64,000 bases of DNA from Aquila chrysaetos chrysaetos (taxonomy: Eukaryota > Chordata > Aves > Accipitriformes > Accipitridae). Below the pieces are notes generated by a model. The model did not search any database. It saw nothing but the letters and a program-made list of their open reading frames with translations, and was not told where the DNA came from. The stretch is taken from NCBI RefSeq assembly GCF_900496995.4, contig NC_044008.1, positions 7,077,276-7,141,275 on the forward strand, in the 5' to 3' direction. Below are positions 1 through 13,500 of this stretch, piece by piece. The position numbers and the translations under genes were made by a program. The stretch's first letter is position 1. Each line of letters begins with the position of its first letter.

Positions 1-1478
1 GTGAACTCTAACAGGAATTCCAAGATGATGATGAAACACTTGAAACTAAAAGCAGCATCAAAACAACCTCTCAGGAGAAATAAGGCAAGGTGGAGCAAGA
101 AAAGCAACTCCTTCATAATTGCACCTATTTAAGTTGCACCTATTTAAGGTACAAGTTTACCAGAGAGCAGAAAAATATATTATTCTTCCAATGAATTTAA
201 CATTTTTATTTTAATATTTGCAATCATTTTTGTAAGCAAGGCTCTTTCTGTAAGTGCAGGGACCTTGCTGACACAAAGAGGATAAGGAGAAGTAGCAAAA
301 CTCTACATGGACAGATCTACACGGACAGAACAGGCCAGGCTCAAACTCTCATACTTGCTTTCTCTAAATTGGCCAGCCTAGAACCAGCTCTGTTCCAGAA
401 GGTACAAGGCTATTATAATGGCTATGTACTGTATCAGAATTAACGTATCACAAAAAATCTTTCTTCCCAAACTACACTGAGCTCTAACTATTCACAGGTT
501 CTTATAAAAACAAAAGTGCAAGTTCTCCCAAATGAAATATATCATCCTTTTTTGAAGGAAGGTAGGTTTTGCTGTTGTTTTCATGGTTTAAAAAGTCATG
601 AAAAGAGCCACTATAAACACAAAAGTACCAGAAAACAAACTAATTATTAAAAAAATGTATACTACTATGGCAAAATATTGCAGTGAATTGCTTGATAATT
701 AATCCTAAATATTTCTTCAGTGCTCTAGCATAAATCACTCCAGGTGTGCACATCAGGAATAAACAAATACAACTTGGAATATGCATTGGTTTTCAGTAAG
801 TTAAACAGTTAAAAAATATATACATATGTTAAGTTAAATAATAACCAAAGGGTGGATCCAGCTTGCTCTCCTTCATTTCTTACCTTTGTCTAGGAACTAT
901 GAAAAGTGCTCGTACTAGTTTTCTTCTGTTGGCTTTTGTATTCATATTCATGCAAAAATCCATTGCTGCCTATAAAGAGAAAAGTCAATACAATACCCTT
1001 AATGCAGTGTTTTTTTATTTAAAGCAATATAGCATGCTTTTCAAAAGTATCTTTTACAGAGCTATCCCTGTTACATGCAGCTGCTTTAAAAACAACCATA
1101 CAGAAAAATCTTCATTTTTGTCTAGAATGAACAGTTAGAAAACATGTCCAGTTACATAAATACAGACTGATTCTTTAGATCAACACAAGGAAGAAAGCAG
1201 CTTTAGGTAGATGGGGAGTAATTTGTCAGGGAGGGATAGGAGGAAAAAAGGAAAAAGACAAGTCTACTTCTAAAACAAACTAAAACATATGAAAACAGGC
1301 AGACAAAACCAGTATCACATGGTATTGGGCAATGACTGAGAAAAAGAAAATATTTCCTCCAGGTTAAAAATGAATTCAGCTACTGCTAGACTCCAAAGCT
1401 TCAAATCTTTATTTCCCATTTATTTGATCTAGCATTATAGCTTTTAATAGTGGAAAAAAATGCAAACTATGACTATAC
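1..1478 (-). other. UPF2 intron (left end of window)
   Basis: AT-rich intronic sequence downstream of the residue 551-585 exon. I saw no further UPF2 exon and no repeat I could name. The short open frame at 863-1138 resembles no protein I recognise. Confidence 0.6.
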
Positions 1479-1582
1479 CTTGTCTATGAGGTCTCTGTTG
1501 ACACAATTTGGAAGCTGCTGAAGAAAAGCATCTACTATAAGTTTTAAATGAGATCCAGTACTGGCTTCTTCATCCTCTTGTT
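1479..1582 (-). CDS. UPF2: UPF2 coding exon, residues 551-585 (start of MIF4G-2)
   Basis: The acceptor is CTCTGTTAG and the donor AAG|GTATAG. It encodes EQEDEEASTGSHLKLIVDAF then LQQLPNCVNRDLIDK, which opens the second MIF4G domain. This is the last UPF2 exon inside the window; the following exons are left of position 1. Confidence 0.94.
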
Positions 1583-4500
1583 CTAACAGAGTGAAATAAA
1601 CAAGCAGCACACATCTTTAAGCTATGAAATACAATGCTTTACAATCACATTCCCCAAACAGCGCATTTGTAATGTTTAGCTGTTAAATATTCATCCACAG
1701 ATTGAAAAAATAAGATAAAGATGAATACAAAATTTCATTTTTTTTAATGCAAAAAAATCCATTAGTTGTCTATGCCAACAAAAGTCAAAAGTACCACCTT
1801 TAAAACTTGTCTTCCTATTCATGAAGTTCCCTACCTCCTAGTTTATACTGTCAGGAGCAACAACAAATACATACTCCTAGAAAACTATTGTAATTTCTTT
1901 AGGTGATAAAAGGAGGACCACAAGAAGGCCCAAACATGGGGGAAAATAATGGGGGGGGGGGGAACCCCAAACATCTTAATGCAGTTGTGGATTCTACTTT
2001 TTTATGTATGTTTGCCTTGCAGGAGAAATAGAATTTTTGATCAAAAACATCCATTAAGGCCATTCTTTCATCCAGTATGTTCTCGACATCTTTTCACTTG
2101 AGGCTGTTAAGAGCTAGAGGCCAACTTAATTCCTTCAGCTGTACAGAAACCAGAGTATAGAGCCATAAAGCAGCAAGGATGGAGGGTTGAACACATAGCA
2201 ATTGCAAGGCAAATGACAACTTGTTTTTCAAGGAAATGCTTCCATGTAATTTACAACATAGGAAGCAGCAACAGTTACCTGTATCTACTGAACAGGTCAA
2301 TACACTACTCAAGCAGAAGACTGCAGGACACCACCACTGAAATTCAGATTTTCTGACATCAACTATGAAGATCTCACCAGACCAATCCCCCTACAGTTAC
2401 CCTCTAATTGCCAAACTTGTGGTATGCTTCAAAAAATTCCAGATTTACTAAGTCCTGGAGAAGAGTTTAGTTTGCTCTACAGCACAACAAGCCAAAACAA
2501 TTGAGTTACATGTAACACCAACACTTGGAAAGAACCCTTCCTTAGCTAAAGCAATACAAAAGAACACTGCTTCCTGAAAAAGGAACATGATGAAGCTTGG
2601 TTTTCTTTCAGTTTGAGAATGTTCAGCAGTAACAAGAATACCTATGAGGTATTTGAAAGGAAAGCAGAGACAGACAGACTTCAGAGGAGAATATAGTGGT
2701 GGAGGTGGAAACCACACAAGTAAAATACAGAATACGCAACACGTGGTAAAGTCACTATGTCTTTACAGGCTACATGGCAAGATAAACCAGCATGGAAGAC
2801 TCAAGTTCCTTTTTCAAGTTACTGAAAGGCATAAGGTGCTACATTGTAGGACTTTCTTTTCTTGTATTTGGAAACTGCCAGGGGCAGGGGTTGAGCTTAG
2901 GTAGAGAAATCCTAAGAAAGAATTGCTCCAAGGATCACTGCCAGCTACCCAGTCTTGAAGGTGCTAGAAATTAAAGCAGATGACATAGCCTTCTCTCTTG
3001 CACAGGTAACTAGAAGTTGGAAGAACAAGAGAGAAGTGTTCATTAAGAAAGGAGAGAAAAAAGAAGAAAAGGAAGATGTTCCAGATGCTCAGACAAAAGT
3101 GGACCATGAAGTTTTAAATGCTTAACGGAATGCTGACTCTCTCATTACCTATATACTCAGAGTTCACCAGGATGCATGCAATAGCTCAAACCAGACAATT
3201 TTTACTAGCAAATGTTGGTTTAATGCATTTTTTTCCATTTAGATATGTACAGCCACACCTTCCTGTCCCCTTCTAATGTTCTTTTATCTTCCCCTTTTCC
3301 CATTACAGCAATTAGTTGTCTCACCTGTCTTCTATTCAAACTGACTCAATACTCAAATAAATAAAAAAAATAAGTCTTTAACAATTCAGTCACTTTTCAA
3401 GACAATGTTTCAACAGGCCCTGCTATCACATTCAATTTCAACAGTTCTCAAATGTATCTCTTCTTTTACTGGTCCTCTCCTTCACTGGAGGGCTACAGAT
3501 ATTCTCACATTGCATTTTTCTCACATCACAGTATGTGGATCTTTTCTAAGTGGAAAAGCTCTTTTGTGGTACCTGAAGCAGGTTTTGGACTTCAGACAGA
3601 AAATTAAGAATTTTAGAGGTACAGGAAATGAAACGGTCAGGGCTTCCTTCTCTAAGACAAACAACAATTCCAAGTATGCAATTAATGCAAAAAAATTAGT
3701 TCATTTCTTGCTTTTCACTTTGATCCTCTTGAGTTCCAGTCTTTCATCATCACCACATTTTAAAACTGCATTATGTCTTTTTAAAAATTTACTACAAGTA
3801 GTAATGTATAACAATTACATTTAGACTATTTGTAATAGCCTCTCTGGGTGCAGATCAAATCATGGAGTATGATCACTGTAGAGACTGAAAGAAAAATTAT
3901 TTTTTAAACACCTTTATATTTAACCAGAAATGCATGCAATCCTGCAATTTTCAAGGAGTAGAACTGAGAAAGCATCAGAAGACACTAAGGACTTACTGAA
4001 GTTCTTCTGCAACGATCGGTGCCAAGCAATCTTCTACTTCAGCAACGATAGTTACTTGCCTTCCCATCTCCCTACACACATGCTTCCTGAGAAAGCCCTG
4101 GCTCCCTTATTGGCAACATCTTTTTTTAATTTTTACAAAACTATAACCTTACAGAGGGTTCTCTCCTAGCAACTCCGCTCTGCCTGAAAGCTTCAGTCTG
4201 CTTTGTATAGTATCACCCAGACAGTGGAAATAACAGGAGTGCTTTTGTAATGCTAGTAGCTATTCCTCTGACATGAGTTTCTGTAATTAATTTGATCATG
4301 CAGGAGCCCTCACACTCAGATGGTACAAACCAATACCGTGAGCAAATTGTTGCCTGAATCCCCTTCTCTGTACAACACTTAGGCATAAGCATAATGTTAA
4401 ACATCTTGTTGAATTAAAGATTCACTGAGGAATGTGTTCAGAATCTAGTCTCACAAGTCCAAAAAATATTTCTTAATGAATATTTTTAGGTCTTTTTTTA

Positions 4501-7500
4501 AGTGCCTGCTTTTCTGATAGAAACTTTTCTAGCTCACTAAACAGTGTAGCAAAATTAATGGGGTTGACTTAATAGTCACTTCTACACATCATCTCTGCTG
4601 CTGACCAACCCTAAAATAACTGGTGCTAGATATATATTAACATCAGACTCCTCCTGCTCCTAGTACCCTTGATGGCTTCCACCCTGGCCGTTCCTTACTT
4701 AACACCCTTGTCTCCATTCACACAGCTTCATTTTTAACATTTTATCTTCTCTTAAAAACAACCTCAAAACTCACTTCTTTCAGCATGTTTTCCGTCACTA
4801 TTTTCAGCGCCGGTGCTATCTGCTCCCTCTCTCTTCCCTGAGCATATTGAAAATAAGAAAATTAAGATTCACTCAAAGTTAACACAATAGAGAAACAAAA
4901 TAAGTTAGCTGAATTCCTGGTAAACAAACCTCTTCAACTAACTGCATCAAGTTTCCTTTTACATGCCTTATCTTAAACTTAGTTGACTATAGACTCCAAC
5001 ATTTAGGGAAAAAGTGCAGAAACAGGCACTGCAATGCTGTGAAGGATGCTACACCAAGGCAGACCTGCTTTAAAAACACACACTTTGCAGAACTGCCTTG
5101 TCTCCCTTGTATTTGGAGAGAAAAGGCTGAAGAGAAGTGACAGAAGGAGATGAAGTAACAAAAGATATGCAGTACCCACTGTTTGACTGGACTGTCTACC
5201 CTATTTATCCTATTTTCCCCTCTATAATTTACTTACTCCCTCTGCCAATGAAATCCACATCCCCAGATTATCACAATAACTAAAGCTACTTTTCTTCATC
5301 TTGGACCTCAGGCTGGACGGGACTCTGAGCAACCTGATCTAGTTAAACATGTCCCCGCTCATTGGAGGCGAGCTGGGCTAGATGAGCTTTAAAGGTCCCT
5401 TCCAACCCAAACCATTCTATGATTCTTACGATCTAAGATCCTGCTATACCTCATGGCATCCTCCCTTTTTATACTAAAGGCCCATCTCAGCCTAGGAATA
5501 CTCTGTTTTATGTTTGTAATAGTATCATAATACAGTGGGTTTCATTATTTGCTGGCTTTGCACAAAACATTACTACTAACTTACCTCAAGTACAGATGCA
5601 CAATAATTCAGTACATAGGAAGAAAAGTTAAAGCTATATTTTGCAGCTGAAGGACACCTAATTTTCCTAATTTCAAACCTAAGTGAATTTTACTGAAGAG
5701 AAAGGCTGAAAAAATCTACCCATTCACTAGATGGAAATATATCACAGAACTTGAAGCAACACCTAAATTCAGAATTTTGTTAATTCTGTATATCTGGTGC
5801 TACCAACTAGGGGCGTTCAGAACTACACACACCAAAAAAACCATCATTGTGTTTCTCTACAGGTTTCAAGTAAAGTAACACGTGCTGCTAATTTATAGCC
5901 TAGTTTTCTAGCAGAACAAGGATTTGGCTATCATATCTATTTTAATTTCCATCATTAATTTATGAAGCTACTTGTCAGCATCAAAGAAATTTGACAAAGG
6001 TACAGAATTTGCAAAGACACTAAGTTTCTACATGTTTCACATAAAATAAACTAATGAGCAAAGACAATCATGAAGCAATAGTTCTCCACTATGAAAAAGC
6101 CTACACTGTGCACCAAATGACATTACCTTCACAAGGTAGAAAGTAAAAGGCTTTCTTTAAGGGCTGGCTATTTAAAGAGAAAAAATAAACCCCCTTCTGA
6201 CACATTTTAGATTAACCTTTCAGATGGGAGTATGTTTAATGCTCAGTCAATAGCTAGTTTAAAACCAGAAACTAGTATTGATGGTTAATATTTTATATTA
6301 TGACAAAACATGCATCACCTTTCACTTACAATCAAAAGTACAATCATCAATCCCTTCTGTGCTACTGTACATACTCAAACTGGCATTGCCTCCCAGTGAG
6401 CTAGAACTATACAAAGACTACATCTTCCACTCCTGATCTCATCTCCTGTTATTCCTTCCTCACTTCTAGAGGATCTCACACTCTCATGTTATTTGGCTTT
6501 GTCTTTATATTTGGAATAATCTTCATCCTCCTATCAAGTTAAGGATCCCTTCAAAAAAAGACAAGAAGGAAATATCCATGTTCCTTTAGGTATCTATTGA
6601 TAAAGTACTTTTGGCCTATCTAGCAGGCTATGACCAGTCCAGAATGAACTGCTCTTTTTCCTTTTGATTTCAAGAGAATGTCTATGTGTACCTCCCTTAT
6701 AGAGAGCTGAAACCAAGCTCTTCACTGTTTTGTTTGGGATCTCTGACCAGAGGGTAACAACTCACTAACAGTGAACATCCTGCAATTAAAACTTAACATC
6801 TTAACCAGCTTAATGAGCTGATGAGTACTCAAAGAAAAATATAAATGGAAGGGAAAATCTATTCCAAAGAGGGTATGGCTTTTTCCAACCTGTCTGGGTA
6901 AAGAAAGGACAAACCTAAGGAAATATTACATAGGATTATCCTGACAGCTTTCTTTTCAGAAGGAGTCTGAACCAGTCTGACTCTAGAGCTGTCTAATTTC
7001 TTTGAATTTGTGAGGTGTCACAGACCATCATAGTCCCGGTATTAATTTCAGCTTAACTAACTTTAGTCCAATTTAAAGATCCACATGTCCTGACCCATCC
7101 CTGTTGTCAGCTGAAAGAGACTGGCACTTTGAGGAGTTGTTCAAGCTACTCAACACCCAAACCTGCAGATGCATGCACCAGTTTGGTTATATGAACCCAT
7201 GCTTTAAACACCAATACACAGTCTTTGCCAGGGCCTGAACTTCTTTGCTTTGATATGAACTCCACAGCTTGAAGATTCGGCTTTAACTTCTTAGCTTTTA
7301 AAGTCCATTGCAGTTTCAAGCAAAAGGATGATTAGATCATAAATTTACTAGATCAGGTAGGATTTTCACTTTTAAGCCCCAGAATCTCCAGCCAGTGGAC
7401 TCTAGATGTGATTTTTTTTTTTTTTTTTCCCCACCTTCTAGACACAGAACAAGTTTCCTCCTTCAGAAATTAAAGAAAAGAATCTAACACTGGAAATCCA

Positions 7501-10500
7501 AAGCAGCAAAACTGATGTGCCTTAACAAACCGGGCTCAAAGAAAACACCTCACTTGCTCCTCTATGAATTTGGCTCTTAACACCTGATGTTGCTTTTCCC
7601 ACTATTCAGTACCACTGAAAGAAAAACTTGTAATTCATAAGAAAAATTCTTACGAAACATTTTGCTGCTGTTTCCCCTAGTAAAACTAACACAGCTAGAT
7701 TTTCACAGGTGCCATTTGCAGTCCTTTACACATAATTAGAGGTTAGAATTCTTAAATCCTACTATGTAAAGCCATAACATCAAAAGAAAACTCTTTAACG
7801 ATTGAGACAGAAAGGCAGAGCTGAATCTTAGATTTCAAGACAACTTAAAAACCAGAAAATATATTATTAGGACCCTAAGCACATTTGGTGAGAAAATAAT
7901 GCATTGCAGTCTATATACTTCTTTCTAGTCACTTTTCAGACAACTGCCTTCACATTTGATTATTTTTAAAAGCTATATGAAGGAATCTGTAACTTTCACT
8001 AAGTAAAACTCCATATAATACTTTTCACTTGGATCAATGTCTTGTTACAAATGCATTTTTGACCATAATCCTAACAGTTTCTAGCTACTAGTTTCATAAA
8101 TAAATAAATAAATACATCTCCCTGAAGTCACTCTGCCTACTGACTAAAAACCTGTCAAGCTCAAAAAAGCAATCAGGAAACAACAAAGAATTCCTAAACC
8201 CAATTCTTTTTACCTTGCTCGTCAAGAAGCTTTTTTGTAAGATCTTCTGCCTCATCTCCACAGTCTAACTCCAGGGGATCATCATTAATATCCAGGTTCT
8301 CCAGCTCCAACTCCAAATCCTCACTCCCAGGTGCTTCCTTATTATCTTTGGCATCTTTTGAATCTATACAAAAGTTAAGCAGAAATTTAAAATTATTAAA
8401 TATATGCAGTCATGATTAGAATACCGAAAGACTCATGTTGCTAAACCTATGTCTCTTTAGTGTCTTAGTCTTGTTAAAAGGAAATGGGGCTAAGAATATC
8501 CACTTCTTGAGACTATACTGTCTCATCTGTTAGGTCTCAGTGGTTTATTATCCTTCATATAGCTTTACCCATCTGCCTGAAAACCCCAAACATTTACCTA
8601 CACTGGGGTCTGTTAAGGATTGCCAACAGTTTCCAGTGCTTTGGTTTGTTCTGAGCTACACCCGGTACGTCTTCATTGGATGACATCCATACATTCAAAT
8701 GGAACAAGATACTCAGAAATGCAGCAATCTAAGTCCAAAAGTGCTTAAAATGGACTGCCAGGCCATCACATGGAAATTGCAAGCAAAAAAACCTGCATAC
8801 TGGGAAGGTCAGATAGAGAAACAGTATCCTCCAAAACCCCAGTAAATGAATATCACAAACATTATTCAAAAAGAGCCAGATTCAAAGATACAATTTCTAA
8901 TTTAATGTTTGCACTGCATATTCTTCATAGCTCACCTGATAACAAAACTGACAAAGCAAGGTAAACAGAAAGTGTTTTACACAGACCAAGAAAAAAAAAA
9001 AAAAGAACAAAAAGCAGAACAGGAGGAAGATACTGAAGAAATAAGGTGCTATGCAGAAGGTCAAATAAAAAATAATATTTTCCTTGAAAACAAATAATCT
9101 ATGAATCTCTAGATGAAGATTCAGAAAGGAATAGCTAATATTTTTCTTGGACAACAACACTGGTCCAGCATAGAGCATTCTTCTAAGAGATTACTATCTA
9201 CAACATTTTGCTATTCTTTCAGGCCTCCTTCAAGCCTCATTTGCAGGCTATGCTTCATAACAGAATAATTTTCAAGGCAAATAACCTTATTAAAATATTT
9301 AAATTTTTCAAACAAAAATGTGACACAACTTCTAAACAGTGCACATGTCATACGGAAATAGCAGACTCACAGAACAGGCAAACTGTTTAGAATCACAGAC
9401 AAAATTAGTCTGGAATGGACCTTGGTGAGGTCTCCAGTTCAACCTTCTGCTCAAAGTCGATGAGCACTGTATTCACACCAGATTTCTCAGGGATTTTTTT
9501 CCAGTTGTCTTGAAAAATCTCTTAAGACAGAGATTCCAGCCTCCCTGGGCAAGCTGCTCCAACACCTAATTGTCCTCACAGGGAAACTTCAGAATTTAGA
9601 AATCAGAAAGAAGGCCATGAGCTATAAAGCTGAAATTCCTTTAATGCTCAACACTGACCTACTGCATATGCATTAGAAAATCATGTAGCCTGTGTCTTTG
9701 CTGGCATTTCCTCAATACCAAAACACTGTTCTTATCTAAACATGCATCTTCTGTTACACTTTGAGCCAGTGATGGTGAATGTCATTTTTATCCCATTAAA
9801 GCTAAAGTCTACCAATGCCTGGTTGTGAACCTAGAGCTGCATCAGAAGCGAGGAACCATCCAGGCCTCTTAATCTACTGGAATTTTATAGCGAGACAGTT
9901 AGCTACCATTAAAAATTAGTGGAAAAAACAGAATGAACACTAACACGTTTCAAAGAAGGTAAACTTCTAGGTTTCTCACAGAAAAGTTAGTATTTACTCA
10001 TATTGGTTAAACTGCAATTATTTTAAATTTAAAATTCTATCAATATTAAAAGGCATTTACTTTTTTTTCTTCCTTAAATACCATACCCATATATAATCCC
10101 TACCCCACATAGTTTCTTCCCTAAAAATTCATCCAACCTGGTGTACTGTCCTGATCACCACAAATTATTTCATTAGAGACTCATTACTTCCATCAAATTT
10201 GCTTATCTGTTGGACAAGGTATGTTAAAAAGCCACTCATCTAAGCATTCTACCTCTTGATTCATCTTTGCTGGAATCCTTGTTCTGGGAACATTTTTCAT
10301 TATCTTTAAACAAAATTGCTGGCACAAAAGCCTTTAAGTCGATGAGATTCTCATAGAAGTTTCTAGCATCTTCATCTTCCCAGATACCCCCCTCCAGGTC
10401 ATATTCTCCAGGCTTTCCTGGTGTGAAAATATCAATACCAGGGCCATGTTCTGCAAAAACAGTGAAACAATAAGAAAGTTACACAAATTTCTGATCTTCT

Positions 10501-13500
10501 AAAGGGAAGCACCTTTAAAGATTAAAAAAATACTTTTAGAGACATGTTAACCTATTTATTACTACCACTGTTTTCACTTAAATATTGTAATGTATACTTT
10601 AAAGTGCTTTTAACAACCCAATCTTAATATTAGATATATCAGTAAGTTATCTTAAAATTGTAAATTTGACATTGATAGAAAACACAGACAGTATGAGAGT
10701 GAAAGTCAAAACAAGTAAAACCAAGCAGCATGTTATGTGGTATTAGAAAAGAAAGCTATAACAGACTTTAACCATGTTAGTGTAAAAAGTAATCGCTTTG
10801 AGTATGATGAACTGTACCCCACTGTATTTTAAGAATAGAGGTTTAAAAAGAATAATTTTGAATTTAGAGGGATTCAAGAAGTAAAGCTTTTTTAACCTCA
10901 AGATCACTTCAGATAAAAAGTACACTCATGATTTCAACAACATCTCTAAATCTAAAATTTGAGATTAAGGCATTGAATAGCTCTGCCAGTTAAATGCTGT
11001 ACTTCTCCACAGGAGGTCAGAGAGCCACCTAGTGACTTATCTGGCTTAACAATATGTTCCTGCTTATAACATCATGACCCAAAATATATGGCAAACCCAT
11101 TTTTTAACAATATCAGATTGTGAAACTCTGACATAAACAGTTATTTAAATATTAAAAAATGCATTCTATTAAACGGAAAGGATTAGGTTAAAAACATTTT
11201 TAATTTCCATTTATTCCTATATTACCTGAAACAAATCTAAAGAAGTATTACTTAAGTTTCTGTAACTACACAGCATATACAATAGTTATCGTTATATGTT
11301 ACGTTTAATTACTGTAATAAAAAAGCCTGTATTATTCATTCAATGACATCTTTAAGGGGGAAATAAAAAGAAATCAACAGAAAGAACACATCAGTAGGAG
11401 GGTTTGGTTAGCTTTCCCACCACGTTCAGGCCAAGTCCAGCATTCTGTTTACTTGCTTTAGAAGATGGCCTACCCTCAGGTGTTGGTTTCTCTTGGGGAA
11501 GGTCAGGCATATTTTCATCCAAAAGATCAGCTAGAGATTGAGAATTTGCCAACAGCTTTTGATACGACATTGCAAATTCCTCATATTGCTTGTGTCGATC
11601 TTCACTCAGTTCTCCTTTGGAGTGAAGAATGCGCCTACAAAAATCAAAGTTAGAGTAAGACAACCTTTTTTCTTAAGATGTATTTGAGCTATGCTGAACC
11701 ACTACCAACTTCTCTGAGCAAAGCTAACCTTCCCTTTGAGGGAACTGTGAGAATTCTAGTTTAGACCACAATAGCAAAAATCTGAGCAACACTAATTTTT
11801 TCCAAACAACCATACTGAATTACTGACTTCAATATCACTGAGGATAGTACAGTCACAGAAGCTTTAACTTCAATGTCCAAACAGAAAGGCTAACTTATTT
11901 CTTTGCCATGATTATCCTGTAACAATCCTGCACTATGAAAAGGCTTTTGTAGTAAATTACAACAGTCAACTTACATGAAAGCTGGATAAAAATTGCTTTG
12001 CATCTGTAACAATACATTCCCATGTTGTTCAAATGATTAAATGGGCAATCATCACCGGGAGGCTCAAAAAAAATTTGCATGTTACAACCAGCCCATTAAT
12101 TTTCCAAACCACGTTATTTCAAGCAGTTTCATTTGTTTTTTCACTTGCTCTTTGTTTTCTTTTATGAAACTATCCATACTTATTTTAAATTCTCATTTTT
12201 AAAATTGAAACCTGTTGTCAAAAGCAACTTGCATTTGAAGGATCGTAATCACTGCTTACAAGTGCACAATAAAACAGTTTCAGGATTACACGCAGAACAG
12301 TACAACACAATTTTTTTACCAAACTACAATTAAGGCCATCTTGGATTTTAGACAAAAAATATCAAGAACTTTCAGTACTTTGAACCAAATATACAGAACA
12401 ACGTAATTTCTGCTAGTACAAAGCTTGCCACAGAAGACTGATGAAAGACTGTCATCCTTGATTTTGGGTTAACTAAGAATAAGCTGGTTGCTTATTAGCA
12501 ATGTTCTAGTTTGTTCTCAACTAGGGCTCCTGAGAAGTGCATCTTCCCACCTGTGGCATGATCCACTCTGCATGAACAATTCTTAATACAGATGAGGCAC
12601 AGTCAGTTCTTTACCAGTAAGGGACACTTTGGGCCAGCTGAGCTGTTTGGGGACCTACTACAGCAAACATACAAATGGACTCAGATCAAACATGGACTTT
12701 CAAAGGGAAGCTGACAGAATGAGCTTGCCTAGCAAGTTTCCAATTTGTTTTATGGTATCTTGAATAATGCTAGTAACATTGGACTAACTAGCTGTAACCA
12801 CCAACAAAGCACCCTGCACTGAGATGAAAGCATCAGAAGATAAAGTTTGAAATAAGGTGCAAATGCCATAGTTCCTAAAGCAGGTTGTATCATTATATTA
12901 TCATTAGGCTTTTCTTAAGCAACAAGTATACAGTCACATTCTTGCCAAAAGACCCGAACATTTTATGGCATAAAAATTCCAAAACAGTTTAAGCAATGCA
13001 AATTGAGGGATATCAATCTCGCCTTTTTCAGTTCCAGGTTAACTGTAAAACAAAAGCCATCTTTGTACACAACACATTCACAGGGTGAGCAGCAAAATCC
13101 CTTACACCTGCTCAGAACCAAAACTTGACATAGATGTCTTGCTAGAGGGCAAGCAGCAGTAACACTAGCAAAAGTTCTATTTCTTGACTCTCTTACAAAA
13201 ACACACCTATATAACATGTATTATCTGCTCCTGCAAAGTAGAGCAGGAAAAATTAACAGATGAAATAACTACTAACAATTTCTAAAGTGCAGTAGTTCAG
13301 TTTGGATTCAGTAAACATGTTAAGTGCCAATTCATAGCCTTTCCATGGAGACAGCTATCCATTAGGTACACATTTTAAGTTTAGAATACACCAGCAGCCT
13401 CAAACACGAGCACTGGAGCTCTGTGCTATTATTAAAAAACAAAAAAGCAAAGTGTTGTAACAACAGTACAACAGTTTCAGTTCTCAGTTTCAGTTCCCAA